Origin: Desulfobacteraceae bacterium
Lineage (GTDB): Bacteria > Desulfobacterota > Desulfobacteria > Desulfobacterales > Desulfobacteraceae
Direction: 5' to 3'
Assembly: GCA_003354055.1 (NCBI GenBank)
Contig: PIVQ01000441.1
Coordinates: 1-6,305 of the forward strand
Length of the DNA stretch: 6,305 bases
The position numbers and the translations under genes are program-made. This document shows, piece by piece, positions 1 to 6,175 of the stretch (the stretch's first letter is position 1; each line of letters opens with the position of its first letter). Under the pieces are notes generated by a model that had not been told where the DNA came from, ran no database searches, and saw only the letters and a list, made by a program, of their open reading frames with translations.

Positions 1-2861
1 ATGGAACCGGGTTTCTCCAGCCTGCCATGTATTTGCAGATTGGTTATCACCTCTTTTCCGATCAGGTAAAGTGCAACGGCACGGTTGCCGGCATAAGCCT
101 CAGCCTCCCCCCGGGAAACTGCGCCAAGGGCGTGGGATGTATCACGATACTCCCTGATCTTGACCAGGGGATACTTTTCCTTGAAATATTTAACATTGCC
201 AAACCCCTTTTCAAGAGCCAGGGTCTTTCCTTTGAGATCTTCCTCGTTCTGGATAAAAGCCGTATCCTTGGGCGCAACAATCACATGGGGAACGTCCATA
301 TAGGGGGAGGTAAAGTTGAAATGCTTCTCCCTTTTTTTTTGGGGCGTAATATCCATGATGGCGTCCAATTGTTTCTCTTTGACATCGTCGTAAATCTTTA
401 TCCAGGCACCGGGTACGATTTCCAGGATTCCGTCAAGCCGCTGATTCATCGCTCTGATATAACCGGAACCGATCCCGGCAGGGATTCCGTTCTCGTCTAC
501 AAAATCAAACGGGGGCCAGGCATCCATTGTGCCTACGTGGATATGCCTGTGTTCTGCCATCCAGGCTTTCTCCCGGGGTGTAAAATGTATGGCGACCCTC
601 GTACTTCCAAGAGAAATCCATTTTTTCAGCAATGCCCGCTGCTCTTCCCAGGTGATGCTGTTCAAGGCTTTCTGCAAAATGTCACGCAGCATGGACTTTT
701 CCTTGCTCACCATGATGGAACCTTCAACCAGATTCGGGAGAAAGCCTGCCATCCGAAGTCCGGGAAATGAATGGGTTTCAATGATATAGGATGCAGAGGG
801 CAGGTAAGTCAGCATATAATCGTACTCGCCAAAAGCCACCTTACGCAACCCCTCTATGGTTGAAGAGACCTCAACGACCCGGACCTGAGGGTATTTTGAT
901 TTAAGCAAGTTGGTTTCGGGCCAGTCCTTTACACTGACCACCTCTTTACCATTTAAATCCTCAAGCCGAAGAGACCCTTTGATACTGCTCTTGGCAATAA
1001 TAACATCGGGGAAGGAAAAATAGGGACTGGTGAATATGAATGATTTGCGGAAACTTTCATCGGCAACACCGGCGCCCATGAAATCAGCCTTTCCCGTTTT
1101 AACGGCCTCCAGGGCCTCGCTGAAGTTTCTGGTCCGAACCACTTCAAATTTCACACCCAGCTGTTTTTCAATGAGATGCATATGATCGGCAACCAGTCCC
1201 TGGTAAACGCCCTGGTCATTAAAAAACTCCAGTGGCGGAAAATCAGGATCAGGTGCCATCCTGATCACCGGATGTTTGGCAAGCCACTGCTGCTCCTCGT
1301 AGCTCAGATCAAGCGCTTTTTTCTTTTCCCCAAGAGGCGTCCAGCGCTGGCGGATCTGTAACCGCTCATCTTCAGGGATGCTGTCCAATGCTTTATTGAT
1401 GATGGAGACAAGTATGGAGTAGTCGTCACGAACCCCCACGGTTAATCCCTTGGTCTGAAGATGGGTCAGTGTGGCCACCGAAAGGTTGGCAAGATTGTAC
1501 TGCTGGATATTATGGGACATGGAACCCAGGTCGCCGACGATCGCCTTGGCCTGCCCCCCTGCCACAGCCTTGAGCCCGTCGAGTACGGTATCCACATACA
1601 GCGGTTTAATACCCGGTTGTTGCTTAAGCACAAGTTCCGTGTAGGCGTAGTTTCTGATCAGGGCAACCTCTTTGCCGATAAAATCATCGATACTTGCCAC
1701 GGCCGGATGATCCTTACGGGTGACGACAGCTATCTGATACTGAATATAGGGTTGGCTGAAATCGAGGAAAATGGAGCGTTCCGGTGTTTTGGTAACGGCA
1801 GCCACAAGATCAAGCCGCTTCTCCCGTGCCTGCTGCATGACTTGCTTCCAGCTCAGGCCTGTAACGACCTTAATATCAATTCCCAATCTTTCCGACAGCA
1901 GTTGCATGTAGTCTGCGGCAATACCCTGGTGCCGGCCCTGCTTGTCAACATATTCGTAGGGAGCGTATTCGGGATCAACGCCAACACGCAGCGATGGATG
2001 GCGCTTCAGCCAGACGCTTTCCTCACGGCTTAATTTCATTCCGGACAGGCTTTTGGTGTTACCATGAAGATACCACCTGTTAAGCAGAGAGGCATATTCC
2101 CCGGCAGGGACCATCTCCATACCTTTTTTCAGTATGGAGAGCAACTCGGGCCAGTCATTGCGAATCCCCAACCGCCATTCGGATTTGTCCAGCACGGCAA
2201 TACCGCTTACGCCGGAAAGAGTGACATTGGTGATGAAATTTGCGGCGATCACATAGTTGCCGACTGCCAACCGGTCGAGCATGGCATCTGCCTGCCCCGT
2301 AGATACTGCCGTCACACTCTCAAGAGTGGACAAGGTGGGCACAAGCTCGATATCGGGGCGGTGTTCTTTCAGATAGCGATGGGTATAAAAGTCTTTGACC
2401 ACAGCCACCCTTTTACCGCTCAGGTCATCCAGGCTCTTCAGATGCCGGTCTTCTATCTTAACGAATATTGCTGTGGGTGTGCTGGCATAAGGCCTGGTAA
2501 ACAAAAGTTTTTCTGCACGCTGCTTGTTCCGCACGACATTGAGCATGAGGTCCAACTTTTTATCAAAAGACATTTGCAGCAGATCGCTCCAATTGCCCTG
2601 AATAAATTCCAGCTGAATGCCGACTTTTTGGGCAACCAGTTTGATATATTCCACTGAAAAACCGCTCGCAACACCGTTTTCAACAAAATTTATGGGCGGC
2701 CAGGCTAATTCGTTGGACACCCGGATGACAGGATGCAGCTCTATCCAGACCCGCTCCTCTCCAGTCAATTCTGTCGGTCCCGCCTCGTGGGAACTTGCGG
2801 CCCAGACATGCTGACAACTTAATAAAATTATTAGAAGAAAAAAATGAAACAATCGCTTCAT
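1..2861 (-). CDS. Multi-domain periplasmic receptor with four tandem SBP_bac_3 (PBPb) domains, 3' end outside window
   Basis: The frame is open from the ATG at 2861 to the window edge: 953 codons, no stop, C-terminus missing. Residues 1-21 form a Sec signal peptide (KR, hydrophobic core, VWA cleavage site), so what follows should be periplasmic. Four Venus-flytrap solute-binding domains come next, at about residues 44-268, 289-512, 531-757 and 773-953+ (last incomplete). Each starts with a similar linker, such as LSREESVWLKRHPSLRVGV at 277 and LSYEEQQWLAKHPVIRMA at 519; linker starts at 32, 277, 519 and 760 give a period of about 241-245 residues. Each has the lobe-one pattern of Arg before [FT][ST]xPY (R115, R362, R605, R844). 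Tandem domains of this kind form the sensor part of BvgS/EvgS-like kinases, so a membrane segment plus kinase or cyclase output is expected beyond position 1. That part is inferred. A free-standing binding protein is less likely at this size. Confidence 0.93.
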   Translation of the reverse strand, partial: MKRLFHFFLLIILLSCQHVWAASSHEAGPTELTGEERVWIELHPVIRVSNELAWPPINFVENGVASGFSVEYIKLVAQKVGIQLEFIQGNWSDLLQMSFDKKLDLMLNVVRNKQRAEKLLFTRPYASTPTAIFVKIEDRHLKSLDDLSGKRVAVVKDFYTHRYLKEHRPDIELVPTLSTLESVTAVSTGQADAMLDRLAVGNYVIAANFITNVTLSGVSGIAVLDKSEWRLGIRNDWPELLSILKKGMEMVPAGEYASLLNRWYLHGNTKSLSGMKLSREESVWLKRHPSLRVGVDPEYAPYEYVDKQGRHQGIAADYMQLLSERLGIDIKVVTGLSWKQVMQQAREKRLDLVAAVTKTPERSIFLDFSQPYIQYQIAVVTRKDHPAVASIDDFIGKEVALIRNYAYTELVLKQQPGIKPLYVDTVLDGLKAVAGGQAKAIVGDLGSMSHNIQQYNLANLSVATLTHLQTKGLTVGVRDDYSILVSIINKALDSIPEDERLQIRQRWTPLGEKKKALDLSYEEQQWLAKHPVIRMAPDPDFPPLEFFNDQGVYQGLVADHMHLIEKQLGVKFEVVRTRNFSEALEAVKTGKADFMGAGVADESFRKSFIFTSPYFSFPDVIIAKSSIKGSLRLEDLNGKEVVSVKDWPETNLLKSKYPQVRVVEVSSTIEGLRKVAFGEYDYMLTYLPSASYIIETHSFPGLRMAGFLPNLVEGSIMVSKEKSMLRDILQKALNSITWEEQRALLKKWISLGSTRVAIHFTPREKAWMAEHRHIHVGTMDAWPPFDFVDENGIPAGIGSGYIRAMNQRLDGILEIVPGAWIKIYDDVKEKQLDAIMDITPQKKREKHFNFTSPYMDVPHVIVAPKDTAFIQNEEDLKGKTLALEKGFGNVKYFKEKYPLVKIREYRDTSHALGAVSRGEAEAYAGNRAVALYLIGKEVITNLQIHGRLEKPGS

Positions 2862-2865
2862 AATA

Positions 2866-2871
2866 CTCTCC
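2866..2871 (-). promoter_or_regulatory. Shine-Dalgarno of the tandem-SBP receptor gene
   Basis: On the minus strand GGAGAG lies just upstream of the ATG at 2861; the GGAG core (2871-2868) is 6 nt from the start. This supports the start, as does the signal peptide that follows immediately. Confidence 0.8.
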
Positions 2872-2930
2872 AACTTTTATTGGTCTTTTGATTAAAATCG
2901 GATAGAATTTGATTCCAGCTTAGTACATTT

Positions 2931-2960
2931 AACTTACCTGATCCATAATTGGAATGTCAA
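2931..2960 (-). promoter_or_regulatory. Candidate sigma-70-type promoter for the receptor gene
   Basis: A perfect TTGACA (-35) sits on the minus strand at 2960-2955. The best -10 at a usable distance is TAAGTT at 2936-2931 (18-bp spacer), which matches TATAAT poorly. It lies about 70 bp upstream of the start codon. The -35 is good, the -10 weak, so the true promoter may differ or need an activator. A second possible -10 (TATAAA, 2970-2965) lacks a good -35. Confidence 0.3.
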
Positions 2961-3053
2961 TTGGTTTATAGCCCCCGTTGCCAGCAGAGAAGGAATCTCC
3001 CACTGCCTCTGTTTCCCCTTATCAGGGCGTACTTTTTCATCTACTCTATATAA

Positions 3054-3092
3054 CAGTTTATTTTGAAACTTGACATATGGCTCCAGTTTATT
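3054..3092 (+). repeat. 9-bp direct repeat CAGTTTATT, two copies 30 bp apart
   Basis: CAGTTTATT occurs at 3054-3062 and again at 3084-3092. The 30-bp offset is close to three helical turns, so both copies face the same side of the DNA. One copy lies just upstream of the candidate -35 and the other runs into the candidate -10, an arrangement seen for regulator binding sites. It could also be chance in AT-rich DNA. Confidence 0.45.
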
Positions 3093-3097
3093 ACACT
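3070..3097 (+). promoter_or_regulatory. Candidate sigma-70-type promoter for the PAS-nucleotidyltransferase gene
   Basis: TTGACA at 3070-3075 is followed after 16 bp by TACACT at 3092-3097 (4 of 6 matches to TATAAT). Transcription would begin near 3104, giving a leader of about 65 nt before the start codon. One copy of the CAGTTTATT repeat overlaps the spacer and the first base of the -10. Confidence 0.45.
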
Positions 3098-3160
3098 GAA
3101 AATATTGAATATCCTCAATTTACGTATTGTTCCGCAAGCAACCATGTAAACTTCAACCCC

Positions 3161-3165
3161 AAAGG
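3161..3165 (+). promoter_or_regulatory. Weak ribosome-binding site that bears on the start choice at 3168 or 3174
   Basis: AAAGG at 3161-3165 is the only purine-rich SD-like stretch. It is only 2 nt from the ATG at 3168 but 8 nt from the in-frame ATG at 3174, so the second may be the start actually used. An in-frame stop at 3147-3149 and no alternative start codon between rule out an earlier start. Confidence 0.5.
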
Positions 3166-3167
3166 TT

Positions 3168-5450
3168 ATGCCCATGGCCCCTGAGAAGGAAACCCTTGAG
3201 GAAAAACAGATACTGGCCTCCTTTATTTCAAAGCTGCCGGAAGCCATTATTATCTGTGATGCCCGGGGCCGTGTCCTTCTCCATGACCGCCAGGCCGAGA
3301 CCTATCTGCTTTCCCGGGAACCCAGCCGGACTGCTCATAGTCTCTCTGGCCTTAGTCCTCCTAGTCCGGATTCCATGACCGGAAAACCCATTACCTCATT
3401 TATGGACAAAAATCTGATTGAACATGCTCTGGACGAAATCAATCAGAAGTTGAAGAAGGGATCTACCAACCCGGTCTCACGATTTCTCTTTCGGAAAGGC
3501 AGCCGGGTCTTTCAAACCCAGATTGTGCCGGTATTGACCCAAACCTGTCGCTTTAACGGATTTGTAGTGATACTGGGCGACATCACCCGGCAGAACCAGG
3601 CGGAAAAAAGGGTGGACGCTTTATTGACGATGCTGTCAAAAAATGCAAGATCCCCCATGGCCAGTATCAGGGCAGCTGTTGAAGCCATGAAATCCTTCCC
3701 GGCAATGGATGAAAAAAGACAGCTTCAATTTATTGATATCATCTATAATGAATCCCTGGTACTCAGTGACATTCTGGGGAGCGCATCTGATGAATACCAC
3801 CGGTTGATCCATACGAAAAAGTCCCTGACATCTGTACCTGTACATGAACTTCTGTCAACCCTGGCCAGGCGGGCCAAAGACAGGTTGGGCATTGAATGCC
3901 ATGTTTCCGAGGTACCCGGCCGGGAAGAGGTCTGTATACAGGCAGATCCCTTCATTCTGATCAACAGTCTGCTTCTTATCCTGGACCGGTTGAACCACGA
4001 AACCGGCCTCATGGAATTTTCAGGATCGTTTACGGTAAAAAACAAGATTGTCTTTCTGGATATCAGCTGGGAAGGGGCACCGCTTCCTTCAACATTGATT
4101 CACCTCTGGGAATCCTTGGAAATCGATATCCCGGACCAGAACTCCCCTATCCGCCTAAAGGATGTTCTCAACCAGCACCAATCCGCCCTCTGGCTTCAGG
4201 CCCATCAGGAGTCGGAGGCGGCGGGTACGCCCTGTGTAAGATTTTTCATGCCCTTGGATGAAACCTATGGCTCATTTGAGCAGGTGACGGTCCTGCCGGA
4301 AAGCCGTAATCCCCTCAGGGATATGGAAATGTTTGATCATTCCGACCAGACACTAGCCCTGGATAACCGCCTGCTGACCGAGCTTTCCTATACCACCCTG
4401 ATCCGCGAAATAAATCAGGCATCCAACCTGGAGCAAATTATCGGCAAACACAGCCAGTTGCCCCGGCTGATCCACAGCATGCTCACCGGCGGAACAAAGG
4501 TCAAAACCGTGACCTGGCTGATCACCGCATTTTCAGATGCAATTTTAAATAAGCTGCTTGAATTTGCCCTGGCAGACTTAGGCCCACCTCCTACTGCGTT
4601 TGCTTTTATTACTCTGGGCAGTGAGGGCAGAAAAGAACAGACCCTGAAAACAGATCAGGACAACGCCATCATTTTTAAAGATCCTGAATCCCCGGAATCT
4701 ATTGAAACGATCCAGGCTTATTTCCTCGCCCTTGGGGAAAAGGTATGCACCTGGCTGGACCAGTCAGGATATGATTTTTGCCAGGGCGGTATCATGGCCA
4801 AAAATCCTAAATGGTGCCAGCCCCTCTCGGTATGGAAAACCTATTTTTCAACATGGATTCATGCCCCGTCCCCGGAAGATCTGCTTCATGCCACTATCTT
4901 CTTTGATTTAAGGTTTGCCTATGGAGATCGTAAATTAACCGAGGACCTGATTTCCCATTTGTCGGCAAATCTGTCGGGTTGGCCAGGATTTTTCAGGAAC
5001 ATGGCAGAGAATGCCGTCTATTTCAAACCGCCCATCGGTCTCTTCGGCAGGCTGCGTTTGATTAAAAGCGGCCCGTTCAAACATTGCCTGGATATTAAAA
5101 TGGCCAATGTCCCCATTGTTGATTTTGCAAGGATCTACGCTTTAAAGCATGGAATACAAGAGACCTGCACCCAGGACCGATTATATCAGCTATACCTGAA
5201 ACGGGCATTGTCCAGGGAGGCTTACAATGAAATTGAACAGGCCTATGGCTTTTTGATGCAACTGCGGTTCATGGAACAGACCCATAGAATTCTGGCTCTG
5301 AAGACAAAGGCAGAAAACCTGGTGAATGCCAAACATCTCTCATCCATTGAAAAACAGATGCTGAAACAGATATTAAAACAGAATAAAGCCCTTCAGTCAC
5401 AGCTTGAATTTGAGTTTATCGGAGGCGGGGATCAACAGCAGATGTCTTGA
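3168..5450 (+). CDS. PAS / degenerate histidine-kinase-like / DUF294 nucleotidyltransferase fusion protein
   Basis: This 760-residue protein has no signal peptide or membrane segment, so it should be cytoplasmic. Residues 12-140 form a PAS domain (LPEAIIICDARGRVLLHD; ends VVILGDIT). Residues 145-215 resemble a HisKA dimerisation helix pair, but the H-box reads LSKNARSPMASI, with Lys in place of the phospho-acceptor His. Residues 220-365 resemble a HATPase_c fold without its motifs: LLLILDRL where the N-box belongs and SWEGAPLP in place of DxGxG. Residues 405-545 are a DUF294 (GlnD-like) nucleotidyltransferase domain with GSEGRKEQTLKTDQDNA at 484-500; G484, S485, R487, D496 and D498 fit the metal/NTP-binding motif. 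DUF294_C follows at about 550-745, beginning near FFDLRFAYGD. Family members usually carry cNMP-binding or CBS domains at the N-terminus, so this one is atypical. The enzyme half looks intact; its substrate is unknown. The start may be 3174 instead of 3168. Confidence 0.92.
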   Translation: MPMAPEKETLEEKQILASFISKLPEAIIICDARGRVLLHDRQAETYLLSREPSRTAHSLSGLSPPSPDSMTGKPITSFMDKNLIEHALDEINQKLKKGSTNPVSRFLFRKGSRVFQTQIVPVLTQTCRFNGFVVILGDITRQNQAEKRVDALLTMLSKNARSPMASIRAAVEAMKSFPAMDEKRQLQFIDIIYNESLVLSDILGSASDEYHRLIHTKKSLTSVPVHELLSTLARRAKDRLGIECHVSEVPGREEVCIQADPFILINSLLLILDRLNHETGLMEFSGSFTVKNKIVFLDISWEGAPLPSTLIHLWESLEIDIPDQNSPIRLKDVLNQHQSALWLQAHQESEAAGTPCVRFFMPLDETYGSFEQVTVLPESRNPLRDMEMFDHSDQTLALDNRLLTELSYTTLIREINQASNLEQIIGKHSQLPRLIHSMLTGGTKVKTVTWLITAFSDAILNKLLEFALADLGPPPTAFAFITLGSEGRKEQTLKTDQDNAIIFKDPESPESIETIQAYFLALGEKVCTWLDQSGYDFCQGGIMAKNPKWCQPLSVWKTYFSTWIHAPSPEDLLHATIFFDLRFAYGDRKLTEDLISHLSANLSGWPGFFRNMAENAVYFKPPIGLFGRLRLIKSGPFKHCLDIKMANVPIVDFARIYALKHGIQETCTQDRLYQLYLKRALSREAYNEIEQAYGFLMQLRFMEQTHRILALKTKAENLVNAKHLSSIEKQMLKQILKQNKALQSQLEFEFIGGGDQQQMS

Positions 5451-5454
5451 TATA

Positions 5455-5473
5455 CTGTAATCAAGCGTTACAG
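5455..5473. terminator. Short hairpin between convergent genes, possible weak terminator
   Basis: CTGTAA (5455-5460) and TTACAG (5468-5473) form a perfect 6-bp stem with a 7-nt loop, starting 5 nt after the stop codon at 5450. The stem is AT-rich, and only an interrupted T-rich stretch (ATTTTAAATTT) follows on the plus strand, so it is not a textbook intrinsic terminator. Its place in the 77-bp gap between convergent genes is the main argument for it. Confidence 0.3.
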
Positions 5474-5527
5474 GCAGCGATTTTAAATTTGGAATGAAAA
5501 AACAATAGGCCATTCTTTCGGGCGACA

Positions 5528-5779
5528 TTATTTTGTTTTTAGGCGGTCTTCTGTTTTTTTTATTATTCTTTCAACTCCTTCGAAAAAATCAGGAAGTGAT
5601 TTTAAAACTTGCAATGCAGCAAAGACGGTTACCCCATGGTGGATGCCCAACCGGAATTCTTCAAGATCTTTAAACTCATGAATACTCTCAGAGATTCCCG
5701 TGTAAAGTAAAAGCAGAGCAACAATTATATTCAAGAAGGGATTATTGACTATTTTCTTAAGTGGTTTCAAAACATTCAT
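5528..5779 (-). CDS. Small membrane protein, 83 residues, hypothetical
   Basis: The ORF has an ATG at 5779 preceded by a strong Shine-Dalgarno and ends with TAA at 5528. Residues 14-29 (PFLNIIVALLLLYTGI) form one clear membrane-spanning helix. A second, less hydrophobic stretch at about 46-63 (IHHGVTVFAALQVLKSLP) could be another membrane or membrane-surface helix. The N-terminus (residues 1-10) is rich in Lys, favouring a cytoplasmic N-terminus, and the C-terminus is charged (RIIKKTEDRLKTK). The HHG motif between the two helices is the most notable sequence feature; from memory it resembles small uncharacterised membrane proteins of proteobacteria, but I cannot name a family. It is convergent with the nucleotidyltransferase gene, 77 bp away, and is probably monocistronic because a stretch of about 410 bp without a gene lies upstream. 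Function unknown. Confidence 0.8.
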   Translation of the reverse strand: MNVLKPLKKIVNNPFLNIIVALLLLYTGISESIHEFKDLEEFRLGIHHGVTVFAALQVLKSLPDFFEGVERIIKKTEDRLKTK

Positions 5780-5785
5780 AAAGAG

Positions 5786-5790
5786 CCTCC
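5786..5790 (-). promoter_or_regulatory. Strong Shine-Dalgarno of the small membrane protein gene
   Basis: GGAGG on the minus strand (5790-5786) lies 6 nt upstream of the ATG at 5779, an ideal arrangement. It is the main evidence that this short ORF is a real gene. Confidence 0.85.
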
Positions 5791-5829
5791 TGTCTTCCAG
5801 GACAGTAACTTTTTAAGTTTCAGCATTTC

Positions 5830-5923
5830 TTTAGCGCCGTCAAGCAATATTACCTTGGTATACCCTATCCGAAATTGCAACATAAAGATTATACACAGAT
5901 ACGTTTAGCGCTTGGGAGTCAAG
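5830..5923 (-). repeat. Two-copy composite motif CTTGAC...GCGCTAAA upstream of the small membrane protein gene
   Basis: Read on the minus strand, CTTGAC followed by GCGCTAAA occurs twice: at 5844-5830 with 1 nt between the blocks, and at 5923-5904 with 6 nt between them. The GCGCTAAA blocks are 74 bp apart. Both 6- and 8-base blocks are identical between copies. The position upstream of a gene suggests regulator binding sites, and each TTGAC could serve as a -35. Role unknown. Confidence 0.45.
5888..5893 (-). promoter_or_regulatory. Possible -10 element upstream of the small membrane protein gene
   Basis: A perfect TATAAT on the minus strand at 5893-5888 lies about 110 bp upstream of the start codon at 5779. 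No good -35 lies 16-18 bp upstream (CCCAAG at the 17-bp position); a TTGACT occurs 23 bp upstream, too far for a standard promoter. Weakly supported. Confidence 0.25.
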
Positions 5924-5985
5924 GATACTTGATCTGAATTGATTTCTGATGGAATTATCGTTTCCAATAGGTTTTGTATCCTTGA
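5919..5985. repeat. 10-bp inverted repeat with an overlapping alternative hairpin
   Basis: TCAAGGATAC at 5919-5928 is the exact reverse complement of GTATCCTTGA at 5976-5985, with 47 bp between. The left arm can instead pair locally: TCAAG (5919-5923), loop GATA, CTTGA (5928-5932). A smaller nested pair TGGAA/TTCCA (around 5950-5966) lies inside. The two pairings exclude each other. This could be a structured leader, a binding site, or remnant ends of a small element. Confidence 0.4.
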
Positions 5986-6104
5986 AAGATTTTGGGATCT
6001 AAAATCTCTCGACAGGGATTATTAGTCACAACTACAGCCTGGTTCCAAATTGCTATTCAAAAATCAGATTTGTGATAGAAAGGGGAAGATACCAGATGTT
6101 GTGG

Positions 6105-6123
6105 CTTGAAAATCTTTTTCAAG
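6105..6123. repeat. 19-bp palindrome, 8-bp perfect stem with 3-nt loop
   Basis: CTTGAAAA (6105-6112), TCT, TTTTCAAG (6116-6123) form a perfect 8-bp stem. It lies about 70 bp downstream of the HD-GYP stop codon on that gene's strand. No T-tract follows the stem on either strand, so it is a poor intrinsic terminator; an operator or an mRNA 3'-end stem is possible. Confidence 0.4.
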
Positions 6124-6148
6124 AGCGACACATACACGTTATAGTTCC

Positions 6149-6175
6149 AACCCGTGGGGTTTTCCTGTTTTTCTT
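6149..6175 (+). terminator. Small GC hairpin followed by T-rich sequence, terminator-like on the plus strand
   Basis: AACCC (6149-6153) and GGGTT (6157-6161) form a 5-bp stem with a 3-nt loop, followed on the plus strand by TTCCTGTTTTTCTT. On the minus strand the hairpin lies 30 nt past the HD-GYP stop but lacks a T-tract. No plus-strand gene ends nearby (the last stops at 5450), so a terminator role is uncertain. Confidence 0.25.

Larger units (their letters stand above)
2862..3167. other. Divergent intergenic region between receptor and PAS-nucleotidyltransferase genes
   Basis: These 306 bp separate two divergently transcribed genes and are AT-rich compared with the flanking coding sequence. 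I see no convincing gene here. The stretch holds a candidate promoter for each direction and a 9-bp direct repeat, listed separately. Control of both genes from this region is plausible but inferred only from layout. Confidence 0.75.

Noticed and set aside
1..48. Signal sequence LLSC in the receptor read as a lipoprotein lipobox (residues 13-16)
   Set aside because: The Cys sits within the hydrophobic core and position -2 is Leu; a good signal peptidase I site, VWA at residues 19-21, follows, so ordinary Sec cleavage fits better. The nucleotide position of this site is near 2814-2825.
27..770. 247-residue plus-strand reading frame
   Set aside because: It is antisense to the tandem-SBP receptor, whose frame is open across the whole region with clear domain motifs; the plus-strand peptide has no recognisable domain.
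1461..2657. Plus-strand reading frames of about 190 and 197 residues
   Set aside because: Shadows of the receptor gene on the opposite strand; no recognisable motifs, and the minus-strand protein has regular domain repeats here.
2940..3000. Possible sigma-54 promoter (TGGCA...GC) on the minus strand upstream of the receptor
   Set aside because: The spacing between the GG and GC elements does not fit the required 10 bp, and the -12 element is poor.
3041..3247. 68-residue minus-strand frame covering the promoter and start of the PAS-nucleotidyltransferase gene
   Set aside because: Overlaps the candidate promoter and the 5' coding region of a well-supported gene; no good Shine-Dalgarno or recognisable domain.
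3896..4261. 121-residue plus-strand frame inside the PAS-nucleotidyltransferase gene
   Set aside because: Overlaps the long frame that shows clear PAS, kinase-like and nucleotidyltransferase motifs; its composition looks like out-of-frame coding sequence.
5960..6060. Minus-strand open stretch of about 32 codons (IWNQAVVVTNNPCREILDP...) that reads like protein
   Set aside because: It is bounded by stops, has no start codon or Shine-Dalgarno, and I recognise no family; it could be a gene remnant but this cannot be supported.
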